A stretch of 9,247 bases of DNA, taken from Ignavibacteria bacterium (GTDB lineage: Bacteria > Bacteroidota > Ignavibacteria > Ignavibacteriales > Melioribacteraceae). Each line of letters opens with the position of its first letter. Position 1 is the stretch's first letter. Under the pieces are notes generated by a model, which was not told the DNA's origin, made no database searches, and was given only the letters and a program-made list of their open reading frames with translations. Position numbers and translations under genes: made by a program. The DNA lies in NCBI GenBank assembly GCA_011049495.1, contig DSBF01000341.1:1-9247 (forward strand). The letters run 5' to 3'. Positions 1 to 6,671 of this stretch are shown here, in pieces.

Positions 1-96
1 AATAGATCACCAATTGGTGAGATAACCGCCGAGGTTGGATATCTAAATCCATATTGCGGATTATCGATTCTTCGGGATGAAAATTCTGAAATATAG
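1..96 (+). CDS. 3' end of an unidentified gene (partial)
   Basis: Frame 1 is open from the window edge to a TAG at 94-96 and gives 31 residues, including GEITAEVGYLNPYCGLSILR, with an ordinary soluble-protein composition. The other two plus frames are interrupted within the first 50 bases, so this is probably the C-terminus of a real gene that starts upstream. I do not recognise the family from so short a tail. It overlaps the start of the DUF2085 gene by 20 nt, which suggests the two are co-transcribed. Confidence 0.5.
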   Translation, partial: NRSPIGEITAEVGYLNPYCGLSILRDENSEI

Positions 97-583
97 TTTA
101 GATCTTTATCCAAAAATTGAATTGAATATTTACTTAAGATTTACCCTGGTTATTATTTCATTTCTATGGCTAATGTTTAATCTAATGCCGCTATTTCCTC
201 AAGCTTTTTCAGATTTCATTTTTCTTTTTCCCTATTTACATATCATGTATTCACCTGTCTGTCATCAAGAATTGCAAAAATTAATTTGTAACGAATTTGG
301 CTGTACTTTCTTATGTGCAAGATGCACCGGAATTTATGCCGGGGTATTTATTTTTTCAGTAGTCTTATTGCTAAAAACAAGTATGCCTGCTTATGCAATA
401 AAGTACTTGTTTATTGCAGGCATTCCAATAATAGTTGACGTGATCGCATCATCAATTAGTATTTATACTTATTCAAAATTAGCTGCATTTATTACAGGAA
501 CAATTTTCGGATCAACAGCATTTTATTATTTTTACATAGGTATTCAAAATTGGTTTTTCGAAAAGAAAAGGCAGGTTGTATGA
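77..583 (+). CDS. DUF2085 family membrane protein
   Basis: This 168-residue integral membrane protein has about four hydrophobic segments, near residues 21-40, 86-100, 108-128 and 136-158. The family signature is clear: Cys62-His63-Gln64, then Cys71 and Cys76, then Cys80-Ala-Arg-Cys83 leading into TGIYAG (84-89). A buried Asp121 follows in a PIIVDV helix, and a TG-x-x-x-G motif lies near 140-145. The CHQ/CxRC/GIY arrangement is characteristic of DUF2085, which has no established function. The clustered Cys and His could bind a metal or form disulfides (inference). The ATG at 77 is the first start after an in-frame stop at 44-46, and it lacks a clear Shine-Dalgarno. The gene overlaps the tail of the upstream gene and shares an ATGA with the next one, so translational coupling is likely. 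Confidence 0.85.
   Translation: MKILKYSLDLYPKIELNIYLRFTLVIISFLWLMFNLMPLFPQAFSDFIFLFPYLHIMYSPVCHQELQKLICNEFGCTFLCARCTGIYAGVFIFSVVLLLKTSMPAYAIKYLFIAGIPIIVDVIASSISIYTYSKLAAFITGTIFGSTAFYYFYIGIQNWFFEKKRQVV
566..571 (+). promoter_or_regulatory. Ribosome binding site choosing the ATG at 580
   Basis: AAAAGG at 566-571 lies 8 nt before the ATG at 580. It favours that start over the in-frame ATG at 550, which lies inside the DUF2085 gene and would add ten polar residues with no sensible domain role. Confidence 0.5.
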
Positions 584-1083
584 AAAAATTTTTACCGTCA
601 TTCGTATCAGGTTTCGGAGCAGGTGTTCTATCCGTCGTGCCCGTCATTAAGACATTTGCTTGTTGTTTAATTATTCCTGCGGCTGCAACGCTTTCAATTC
701 TACTTTACCAAAGAGCAGAAAATGTTGACGAAAAGATAGAAACAGGTAAAGCAATTTTCTTGGGGGTTTTTACTGGATTATTTGCAGCATTGTTTGCAAC
801 GACTTTTGAAATTTTTATTACATTATTTACAAAGCAAAATGATTTGATAGCGGCTTTCGGAAATATGCAGAGTATGATTAATAGTTTCCCTTTGGATGAT
901 CATCTTAAACAAGAAGTAATTGACTTGATAAATATGGTTGTAACGGAACTCAAAACAACGGGATTCTCGGTAATTTATTCTTTTACACTTCTATTCAATA
1001 ATCTTGTAATTAATTCAATATTTGGATTGGCTGGCGGTGTGATTGGTCTTCAAATAATTAATGCAAAATATAAAAACAGATGA
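580..1083 (+). CDS. Integral membrane protein with CysCys motif, unknown function
   Basis: This is a 167-residue protein if started at ATG 580, where ATGA also contains the stop of the DUF2085 gene. An in-frame ATG at 550 would add ten residues. The N-terminal half has a Gly-rich hydrophobic hairpin: SGFGAGVLSVVP (10-21), then FACCLIIPAA with Cys28-Cys29, then LSILLYQR. A second Gly-rich membrane pair lies at 58-83. A more polar, probably helical, stretch at about 88-125 precedes a last hydrophobic pair near 130-160. The Gly-Pro-CysCys plus 'LxYQR' pattern recalls a widespread class of uncharacterised four-helix bacterial membrane proteins. I cannot assign a named family with confidence. It is translationally coupled to genes on both sides. 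The basic C-terminus (NAKYKNR) is probably cytoplasmic. Confidence 0.7.
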   Translation: MKKFLPSFVSGFGAGVLSVVPVIKTFACCLIIPAAATLSILLYQRAENVDEKIETGKAIFLGVFTGLFAALFATTFEIFITLFTKQNDLIAAFGNMQSMINSFPLDDHLKQEVIDLINMVVTELKTTGFSVIYSFTLLFNNLVINSIFGLAGGVIGLQIINAKYKNR

Positions 1084-1376
1084 TCAGCGCAATAATTTTT
1101 ACAGCTCACCTAATTTTCATTCTCGTCATCTTCACAAAAAAGTGGCAGGATGATTCTTTGCAATCAGCTTTTGTTAATGCGGGATTAATTATACTTTTAT
1201 TTTCAGTCGGTTGGTCTATTTCAACAATGCTGCTGAAAGTATTTATCGAACCTGAAGGCTTTGGTATTCATTTTAATAGAGATGCGATGAGTCTAACATT
1301 ATTATCAATAGTTGAATATTTTTTCTATAGATTTTATTATTCCGATGAATTTATTGGAGGCGATAAGGGAAAGTAA
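1080..1376 (+). CDS. Small membrane protein, unknown function
   Basis: This 98-residue protein starts at an ATGA (1080-1083) that overlaps the previous stop, with no Shine-Dalgarno, so it is probably translated by re-initiation. Three hydrophobic segments are visible: about residues 3-19, 32-55 and 69-86. A polar loop (KKWQDDSLQ) follows the first, and a loop of the form EPEGFGIHFNRDAMS follows the second. The C-terminus, DEFIGGDKGK, is charged. I do not recognise the family. Placement as the third member of a coupled membrane-protein cassette is the main evidence that it is real. Its last 26 nt overlap, on the opposite strand, the 3' end of the tonB-like gene. Confidence 0.65.
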   Translation: MISAIIFTAHLIFILVIFTKKWQDDSLQSAFVNAGLIILLFSVGWSISTMLLKVFIEPEGFGIHFNRDAMSLTLLSIVEYFFYRFYYSDEFIGGDKGK

Positions 1377-2043
1377 TTACGGCAGTTTGTTCAACTTGTT
1401 TTTGATTAGAGGCAAGCGGTTCAAATCTCCATTGTCTTAACGAATTAATTGCAACATTTTCAAGTCTTGCATCAGCCTTAATCAACGGGAATATGGTTCC
1501 TACAGTGCCATCCGGCAAAATAGTAAATCTCAGTTTAACATCAATTTCTTTTGCAACACCATCCGGGTATGCAGGAAGATTATAACTATAAATTTTTCTT
1601 TGTCCCCTTCCACCAAAATCAATATCGAAACCGAAGCTACCTTCTCCAGCGCCTTCAAATTCTTTCCCTCTATTATCGGAATCAGCTTCTCGAATAGGTT
1701 TTACATTTTGAGAAGGTGCATTTACTTTTTCTTCTTTTTTATCCGCAGAAACTATTTTAGCTGCGTCGTCAGAATGTTCAACTTTGGGGAGTTCAACTTG
1801 CTTATTTTCTACTTCTGATTTTTTAACCTGTTTTTCTACTTCGGCGACATTTTTCTTTTCCGTTTGTTCTCTGCCAATGGCACCTGAAGAACCAGTTTTA
1901 CCGATTGCTCCAAACCCGATGGTCACATAATCTTCAGTATTAAAATCAACGTTGAAGTTAATAAAGAAAAATATAAGCAGCATAAATGCATGCAGACTGA
2001 AAGAATAAATGTATGAATTACTTTTCGAATCCCGGTACTTCAT
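1351..2043 (-). CDS. TonB-family energy transducer
   Basis: In the TonB family this protein is anchored in the inner membrane and passes ExbB/ExbD proton-motive energy to outer-membrane partners. From the ATG at 2043 it has 230 residues: a short basic cytoplasmic tail, then one membrane helix at about 14-31. The start of that helix reads SFSLH, reproducing the Ser-x-x-x-His motif of TonB helices (Ser14, His18). The periplasmic linker, about 60-130, is Lys/Glu-rich and carries few prolines, unlike enterobacterial TonB. Gly-rich patches flank it. The TonB C-terminal domain fills about 151-230, with LPAYPDG, LRFTILPDGTVG and LRQWRFEPL. An in-frame TTG at 2067 would add eight residues and overlap the exbD-like gene by 23 nt. 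ATG 2043 sits 1 nt after the exbD stop and is preferred. Neither start has a good Shine-Dalgarno. The fold assignment is firm, but the partner receptor is not known. It is the last gene of the operon. Confidence 0.88.
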   Translation of the reverse strand: MKYRDSKSNSYIYSFSLHAFMLLIFFFINFNVDFNTEDYVTIGFGAIGKTGSSGAIGREQTEKKNVAEVEKQVKKSEVENKQVELPKVEHSDDAAKIVSADKKEEKVNAPSQNVKPIREADSDNRGKEFEGAGEGSFGFDIDFGGRGQRKIYSYNLPAYPDGVAKEIDVKLRFTILPDGTVGTIFPLIKADARLENVAINSLRQWRFEPLASNQKQVEQTAVITFPYRLQ

Positions 2044-2044
2044 T

Positions 2045-2446
2045 TTATATTTGCTTCTCTGTTTCAATTGTAAATTTATCTATACCTACACCTTTAGCGG
2101 CATCAATCACCTGTATAACTAAATCAATATTCACTTTTTTATCGGCTCTAATTATAAGACTTTTTTCGGGAGCTTTATCAAGTGCAAGAGAAAGTTTACC
2201 TGCTAATTCTTGAATAATTGTTTCTTCGGGTCCAAAAAATACTTTCTCAGCAGCTGTAATTGTTACAATCAATCTTGATGGAGATGCTTGTTCATTGAAT
2301 TGAGCCCCCGGCAATTGAACTTTTACACCTGTTTGAATAACAAACTGAGACGTCAATAAGAAAAATATCAGCAGTAAGAGAACAATATCCGTCAAAGACG
2401 AAAAGTTGAAAATTGTTAAAGGCTTATTAGACATTTGAAATTTCAT
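2045..2446 (-). CDS. ExbD/TolR family biopolymer transport protein
   Basis: This 133-residue single-pass inner-membrane protein forms the inner helix pair of an ExbB5-ExbD2-type proton motor. The short cytoplasmic N-terminus ends in NFSSLTD, and the TM helix spans about 18-35. Asp20 at its start matches the essential proton-carrying Asp of ExbD/TolR (Asp25 in E. coli ExbD). The periplasmic domain shows the usual pattern: VKVQLPGA after the TM, then LIIRADKKVNIDLVIQVIDA (97-116), then AKGVGIDKFTIET. Length is normal. It follows the exbB-like gene by 8 nt, with AGGTGA overlapping that gene's stop, and precedes the tonB-like gene by 1 nt. ExbD and TolR cannot be told apart by motif alone. The adjoining TonB-type protein, rather than a TolA/TolB/Pal set, favours ExbD. 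I leave the symbol blank because genomes of this kind often carry several paralogous sets. Confidence 0.92.
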   Translation of the reverse strand: MKFQMSNKPLTIFNFSSLTDIVLLLLIFFLLTSQFVIQTGVKVQLPGAQFNEQASPSRLIVTITAAEKVFFGPEETIIQELAGKLSLALDKAPEKSLIIRADKKVNIDLVIQVIDAAKGVGIDKFTIETEKQI

Positions 2447-2450
2447 AAAT

Positions 2451-2456
2451 TCACCT
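2451..2456 (-). promoter_or_regulatory. Shine-Dalgarno of the exbD-like gene
   Basis: AGGTGA on the minus strand overlaps the TAG stop of the upstream exbB-like gene and lies 4 nt before the ATG at 2446. It is the clearest ribosome binding site in the window. It supports ATG 2446 over the internal ATG four codons later, and it implies coupled translation of motor subunits. Confidence 0.6.
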
Positions 2457-3117
2457 AACTATCAAGTTCAAAAGTTTCCGTATCATCCTTCGGAACGGAA
2501 CCGGTTTTAATTTCTTCCATTATATCGATAACATCATTTGATATTACTTCCATATCCAGAACTAACTTGTTTATTGAGGCAACCAAATAATTGTAAAAAG
2601 TAAAAGCAATAATTCCAACTGCAAGACCAAAAGCCGTTGTTAACAAAGCTTCCCAAATTCCGCCAGCCAAATCAGACGGATTAGCGGAACCTTGTAAACT
2701 TTCGATATTCATAAAGGCAGAGATCATACCGGTAACCGTACCTAGAAAGCCGAGCAAAGGTGCTACTCCGGAAATTGTTGCTAGTACGGATAAACCTTTT
2801 TCAAGTTTGTTAATTTCTTGTTTACCTGCATTATCTATCGCTTCCGATACTCTATCATGTCCAAGTTTATGTTTCTTCAATCCTTTTCGAATGATATTTG
2901 CAGCAGGAGATTTTTCTTCCATGCAGTATCTAATTGCACCTTGAATATCATTTCTTTTAAGTAGACTTCTAATCTTTACTAGAAAAGCCGGTGCATTCAG
3001 TTTGGATTTTCTTATAACAGTATACCTGTCAATAATAATAGCAACAGCAATAATAGATGCAATAAATATCGGCAGCATTATCCAACCGCCTTTGAATAGA
3101 ACAGAAAGTAAATTCAT
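2455..3117 (-). CDS. MotA/TolQ/ExbB family proton channel protein
   Basis: This 220-residue inner-membrane protein is of the ExbB/TolQ type, forming the pentameric channel around ExbD. Three membrane segments are visible at about 11-31, 113-137 and 155-180, with a basic cytoplasmic loop of about 80 residues between the first two. Family motifs are intact: GVAPLLGFLGTVTGMI (117-132), with Thr127 at the position of E. coli ExbB Thr148, and GGIWEALLTTAFGL (152-165), with Glu156 and Thr161 matching Glu176 and Thr181. The short first helix (WIMLPIFIASII) is typical of the ExbB-like group in Bacteroidetes and relatives. The acidic C-terminal tail (about 200-220) is cytoplasmic. It starts 24 nt after the SPOR gene and has only a weak GGA upstream. 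With ExbD and TonB downstream, a full energising module is present. Confidence 0.92.
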   Translation of the reverse strand: MNLLSVLFKGGWIMLPIFIASIIAVAIIIDRYTVIRKSKLNAPAFLVKIRSLLKRNDIQGAIRYCMEEKSPAANIIRKGLKKHKLGHDRVSEAIDNAGKQEINKLEKGLSVLATISGVAPLLGFLGTVTGMISAFMNIESLQGSANPSDLAGGIWEALLTTAFGLAVGIIAFTFYNYLVASINKLVLDMEVISNDVIDIMEEIKTGSVPKDDTETFELDS

Positions 3118-3141
3118 AGTTAGTCCGTAATTATTTAAAAA

Positions 3142-4965
3142 TTATAGTTGGGTATTATTAAGAAAGTTCCTAGCTTCATCAACAGATTTGAATCCCCCGA
3201 TTCTAACTCTGTGCCAAGTACCTCCCTTTGCAGGAAGGTATGCTTGAACAACAAATGCTTTATAGCCTAGTGCCTTTAATCTTTTCATTTCTTCATCTGC
3301 CTTAATTGCACTGCGCCAGGAAGAAACTTGTACATTAAATTCATTACCTCTTCTGAATATTAGATTTGAGATTCTTATCTCTTCAACTTCAGAAGTATTG
3401 TCTTGTGATCTCACCTCAGGCGGACTTCCTGCCGTTCTTGTATCCTGATTCTCAATAATCGGAGTTGATACGGCAGTTTCTCTCGATATAACTTCACCTT
3501 CTGTTTCCGATTGAGAAAATTGTTTTGAAGGTGTTAGATCTTCTGATGTAGGAGTTTCGCCAACAGAAAAAGCAAAATAAATTATTGCAATAAGAATTAT
3601 TATTATACCCGAAACGACAAAAATATTGCTGCCTGAATTCCTTTCTCTAAAACTCTTGCGAATTTGCCGCTTTTCCTGAACCGGTTCCGTTTTGGGTTCA
3701 ATATATTCTTCTTCAACCGGACTGGTTAACCGAGTAAACCTTGTTTTATGTTTGGTTGGTACTTCTCTTGGTTTCGTTAAATTTGTAATCCGGTACTCTT
3801 CATCAATATTTTGAGAATCATGAACATGTGTGAACTCGCCGGTTAATAATCTAAATTCTTCATCCGAAGCAAGAGTTTGTTCAAGTGTTCCGAACGGGTC
3901 GGAGTCAACTTTGCTTTTGCTGGTTGATTTTTTTTCTAATTCATCGCTTTTCAGTTTAATTACCGGTTGAATAGATTGCTCTTCAGGAATATCTTCTTGA
4001 ACAACTTCTTCTTTTAATTCGTCACCCCAATTCCAATCAAATTTATCATGTTCTTCAATATTTTTGAAAATAGAATTTTCTATATCGAACAAATCATCAT
4101 CATGAAAAGTTTGTTTAGGTTCTTGGATTAACTCACTTTCTTTTTCATCAATATCTTTTTTATGTTCTTCCGGTTCGTCAACCGAATCGCTTTCTGATAA
4201 ATCTGGGACATTCTCATCAACTGGGGATTCAGTTTCTTCAAGAATTTCTTCTGTACTTACAGATTCTTTCTCTTCAATATTTTTAAATGTTTCTAAATCA
4301 CTGAATAATTCATCCTCAACTGCTATCTCGTTAGGCAACTCTTCATCCGGGTAAGAATAGAAATCCAGATCATTTGACAACAATGAATTATTAAAATCAT
4401 CGGGCTCTTCTTCTTGCTTTTTATCGGGTTCACTAAGTGAACGAAGGAACTCTTCATCATCAACTTTCTGTTCTATTTTTTGAGTATCCTTCGTAATCGA
4501 TTTTGTATAATCATCCCACAAGTTAAAACCGGTTAATAATTCCGAGCCTTGCAATATTTCTGTTACTCTTTCTTCAATTTTCTTTTTAATAAATACGAAG
4601 GAAGTTTCCGAATCTCCCCCACTCTCAACAGAATTTTTGATTGGAACAATAGGTTTACCAACACTAATACTGAAAATATCTTCAATTGCAGAGTCATCGT
4701 AATTGATCGGATGTTTGATGGGCAATCTTAGGAATAACGATTTTGATGTTACTGATTTATCAGGAGAAAAAATTAATTCTGCCGAATTATTTTGATTATC
4801 GATCTTTAATTGGAATACACCAATTCCTTCCACTCGCAGAGCATCTCCATCCTTTTTAATTTGCTCGAGTATTTTTTCTTTCAAAATATCAAGAGCTAAT
4901 TCTTTCTCGGAAGAAGAAACCCCGATTAATTCAGCACAATATTTTTGTAATTCTTCTTTGTTCAT
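3142..4965 (-). CDS. HU-like / transmembrane / SPOR domain protein
   Basis: The protein has 607 residues in four parts. (1) Residues 1-55 align by eye with the N-terminal half of HU/IHF: MNKEELQKYCAELIGVSS, two amphipathic helices, then VEGIGVFQLK in place of HU's VGFGTFKV. The DNA-binding arm is not conserved. (2) A long, low-complexity acidic linker spans about 160-440. (3) One TM helix lies at about 447-467, preceded by a basic stretch (KRQIRKSFRER), so the N-terminus is predicted cytoplasmic. (4) A SPOR domain at about 539-607 begins NEFNVQVSSW and ends with the typical WHRVRIGGF and DEARNFL. SPOR domains bind denuded peptidoglycan glycans at division sites. Bacteroidetes have related HU-like (CCDC81-type) plus SPOR proteins. 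The start is 5 nt after the barrel gene's stop. The role is inferred: linking the cell wall to a cytoplasmic partner. DNA binding is untested. Confidence 0.85.
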   Translation of the reverse strand: MNKEELQKYCAELIGVSSSEKELALDILKEKILEQIKKDGDALRVEGIGVFQLKIDNQNNSAELIFSPDKSVTSKSLFLRLPIKHPINYDDSAIEDIFSISVGKPIVPIKNSVESGGDSETSFVFIKKKIEERVTEILQGSELLTGFNLWDDYTKSITKDTQKIEQKVDDEEFLRSLSEPDKKQEEEPDDFNNSLLSNDLDFYSYPDEELPNEIAVEDELFSDLETFKNIEEKESVSTEEILEETESPVDENVPDLSESDSVDEPEEHKKDIDEKESELIQEPKQTFHDDDLFDIENSIFKNIEEHDKFDWNWGDELKEEVVQEDIPEEQSIQPVIKLKSDELEKKSTSKSKVDSDPFGTLEQTLASDEEFRLLTGEFTHVHDSQNIDEEYRITNLTKPREVPTKHKTRFTRLTSPVEEEYIEPKTEPVQEKRQIRKSFRERNSGSNIFVVSGIIIILIAIIYFAFSVGETPTSEDLTPSKQFSQSETEGEVISRETAVSTPIIENQDTRTAGSPPEVRSQDNTSEVEEIRISNLIFRRGNEFNVQVSSWRSAIKADEEMKRLKALGYKAFVVQAYLPAKGGTWHRVRIGGFKSVDEARNFLNNTQL

Positions 4966-4970
4966 ATTCT

Positions 4971-6671
4971 TTAGAATCTAAAATCAATTCCAGCTTTGAA
5001 ATCAAACGGAGATTCAACATAACCTAACCAAAGATAATTATCTCGATTAAGTAAATTATTCAGATGCAGTGTTAAATCAAAGTTTTGATTTAATGAATAT
5101 CTTAGTTCGGTACTCAAATTTATATAATCATCAAGCAAAAAGTTATTCCAATAATCCGCATATATATCTTTCATATAATTTATCTTGACCTGCGCAGACA
5201 GACCGAAATTAAACTTGTAGCCGTACGCTGCTTCTAAAGAGAACTTCGGATGATAAGGAAGAATTTTAGAAAATCTATCTTCTTCAACAACCTGATATTT
5301 TGCATCACCGTAAAACCATCCGAATGGACCTAAGTGATAAAGTGCAGTTGCGAAAACAGAATACTCAGTAACATTGTCAAAATTACTAACAAAAAATCTT
5401 TCCGTGTAACCCGGAGTATTGTCAAAACTAAAATCCGGATTATAAAAATAAGCGTTATCAATCTTAGCGTATCTACCGCCGATTGTAAATTCATAATATT
5501 TTTTAAAACCAAACTTCAGAGAGAACTCCACATTTTGTTTATATATCTTCATGTTATTGTCGAAGGCATATAATGAACCGTTGTATTCTTCGACTTGCAA
5601 TATGTGAGTGTACGGATTCTCATTTAGAAAATCCTTATAAGTTTTGAATTCTGCGTAGGGATTATATCTAGCAGTTAGCACAAGCAAATTATTGATATTG
5701 TATTGAACTTCACCCCACGGTGTTATCAAATCTTCGGATTTATTTCTGAAGCGAGGTAAACTCCCGTCAACAAAATAATCTTTTAGATCGGCATTGTAGT
5801 ATGCCGCTCCGGCTCTTAATAATAAATCGGAATTTAAATGGTACTCTATTCCACCGCTAAGTTTATAAAACTTATAATTTTCTTTAATAGATTTATCTAC
5901 AATTTGATTATGAAATTTACCGCCAATCAGCAAACCGAAATTATCTAATTTTATTCTTGTGTTCCCTTCAAATTGATAATTCATTTCCTTTGCACCTGCA
6001 TCTTTAATATCGAGATAATCTCCGCCAAATTTAAAATTGTATTTAAAATTATCATCGAAATAATTTTCTAACGAAAGGTTTGCTTCTGCAAGTTGTGTTT
6101 CACGGGTCGATGGTGGTAAAAAATGATTAACTCGGTATTCACTAAAATATTTATATTCTCTTCTAACAAAACTCGCATTTAAATTTAAAATTGAGCCGGG
6201 CAGAAAACTTGAGTGACGATTGATATAAAATTCTGAGCCTGCGTTAATACCTGAAATATTAAAATCAGCATAATCTACATAATCTCTTTGGTTTGTTCCC
6301 CAAAGTTTCGAATAAAATTTACCCGTTCCGAATTGTTCGGAAAAATAAAACTCCCCTGTTGGCAGAGTATAATTACCTGCTCCTAAAATCACTTGTGCTT
6401 TATAGTTTTGTTCATTTGGTAAAATATCAGCAATAAGCTGAGTCGGTTTAGAAACAGTAGCTAACGAAAACTGATCGGTAGTAAATGAAGGGAAGAAAAA
6501 TTCCTTCGATAAAATTGAAACAGGTTCAGCTTTGGATTTTTTCATAACAGGTAATTCAACTTTTTGCCGACCTGTTATAACAAAATCCGGCAGTTCTATA
6601 CTTTGACTTTGCCCATCACTTTGAGCAAAGATATAAACCGGAAGAAACGCTATTAAAATAAATTTTTTCAT
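4971..6671 (-). CDS. TonB-dependent-receptor-like outer-membrane barrel lacking a plug
   Basis: The protein has 566 residues. A signal peptide (MKKFILIAFLPVYIFA) is probably cleaved after Ala16. Next is ELPDFVITG (26-34), which resembles the TonB-box or N-terminal segment of TonB-dependent receptors. After a short linker, from about residue 90 to the end, come alternating aromatic/polar amphipathic strands. The C-terminus is receptor-like: LHLNNLLNRDNYLWLGY, then a final FKAGIDFRF ending in Phe, as the Bam machinery recognises. About 475 residues of barrel would fit some 22 strands, as in TonB-dependent receptors, but I see no plug domain (no PGV or RG/DGxP motifs) and there is no room for one. 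Substrate is unknown. The start shares ATGA with the TPR gene's stop. The downstream TonB/Exb genes support an energised or mechanically coupled barrel (inference). Alternatively it could be a passive structural barrel or porin. Confidence 0.78.
   Translation of the reverse strand: MKKFILIAFLPVYIFAQSDGQSQSIELPDFVITGRQKVELPVMKKSKAEPVSILSKEFFFPSFTTDQFSLATVSKPTQLIADILPNEQNYKAQVILGAGNYTLPTGEFYFSEQFGTGKFYSKLWGTNQRDYVDYADFNISGINAGSEFYINRHSSFLPGSILNLNASFVRREYKYFSEYRVNHFLPPSTRETQLAEANLSLENYFDDNFKYNFKFGGDYLDIKDAGAKEMNYQFEGNTRIKLDNFGLLIGGKFHNQIVDKSIKENYKFYKLSGGIEYHLNSDLLLRAGAAYYNADLKDYFVDGSLPRFRNKSEDLITPWGEVQYNINNLLVLTARYNPYAEFKTYKDFLNENPYTHILQVEEYNGSLYAFDNNMKIYKQNVEFSLKFGFKKYYEFTIGGRYAKIDNAYFYNPDFSFDNTPGYTERFFVSNFDNVTEYSVFATALYHLGPFGWFYGDAKYQVVEEDRFSKILPYHPKFSLEAAYGYKFNFGLSAQVKINYMKDIYADYWNNFLLDDYINLSTELRYSLNQNFDLTLHLNNLLNRDNYLWLGYVESPFDFKAGIDFRF

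Noticed and set aside
550..552. ATG at 550 as the start of the second membrane-protein gene
   Set aside because: It lies 34 nt inside the DUF2085 gene. ATG 580 has a better-placed AAAAGG and a typical ATGA junction, and it gives a normal membrane-protein N-terminus.
1600..1818. Plus-strand open frame of 72 codons antisense to the tonB-like gene
   Set aside because: Its Phe-rich product is what the reverse complement of a Lys/Glu-rich linker yields, and the opposite strand has clear TonB domains.
2065..2067. TTG at 2067 as the start of the tonB-like gene
   Set aside because: It would overlap the exbD-like gene by 23 nt without a ribosome site. The ATG at 2043, 1 nt after the exbD stop, keeps the whole membrane helix. 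The choice is not certain.
2455..3117. MotA flagellar stator as an alternative for the three-TM channel protein
   Set aside because: It is too short for MotA, has three rather than four membrane segments, and is followed by ExbD and TonB rather than MotB.
1351..3117. A classical Tol-Pal operon
   Set aside because: There is no TolB beta-propeller or Pal/OmpA-like lipoprotein in view, and the transducer is TonB-type with an SxxxH helix. Only a functional parallel is retained.
5330..5573. Open frames of 60 and 79 codons on both strands inside the barrel gene
   Set aside because: They lie wholly within a long, convincingly coding gene, lack ribosome sites, and have no recognisable domain. They are chance open frames.
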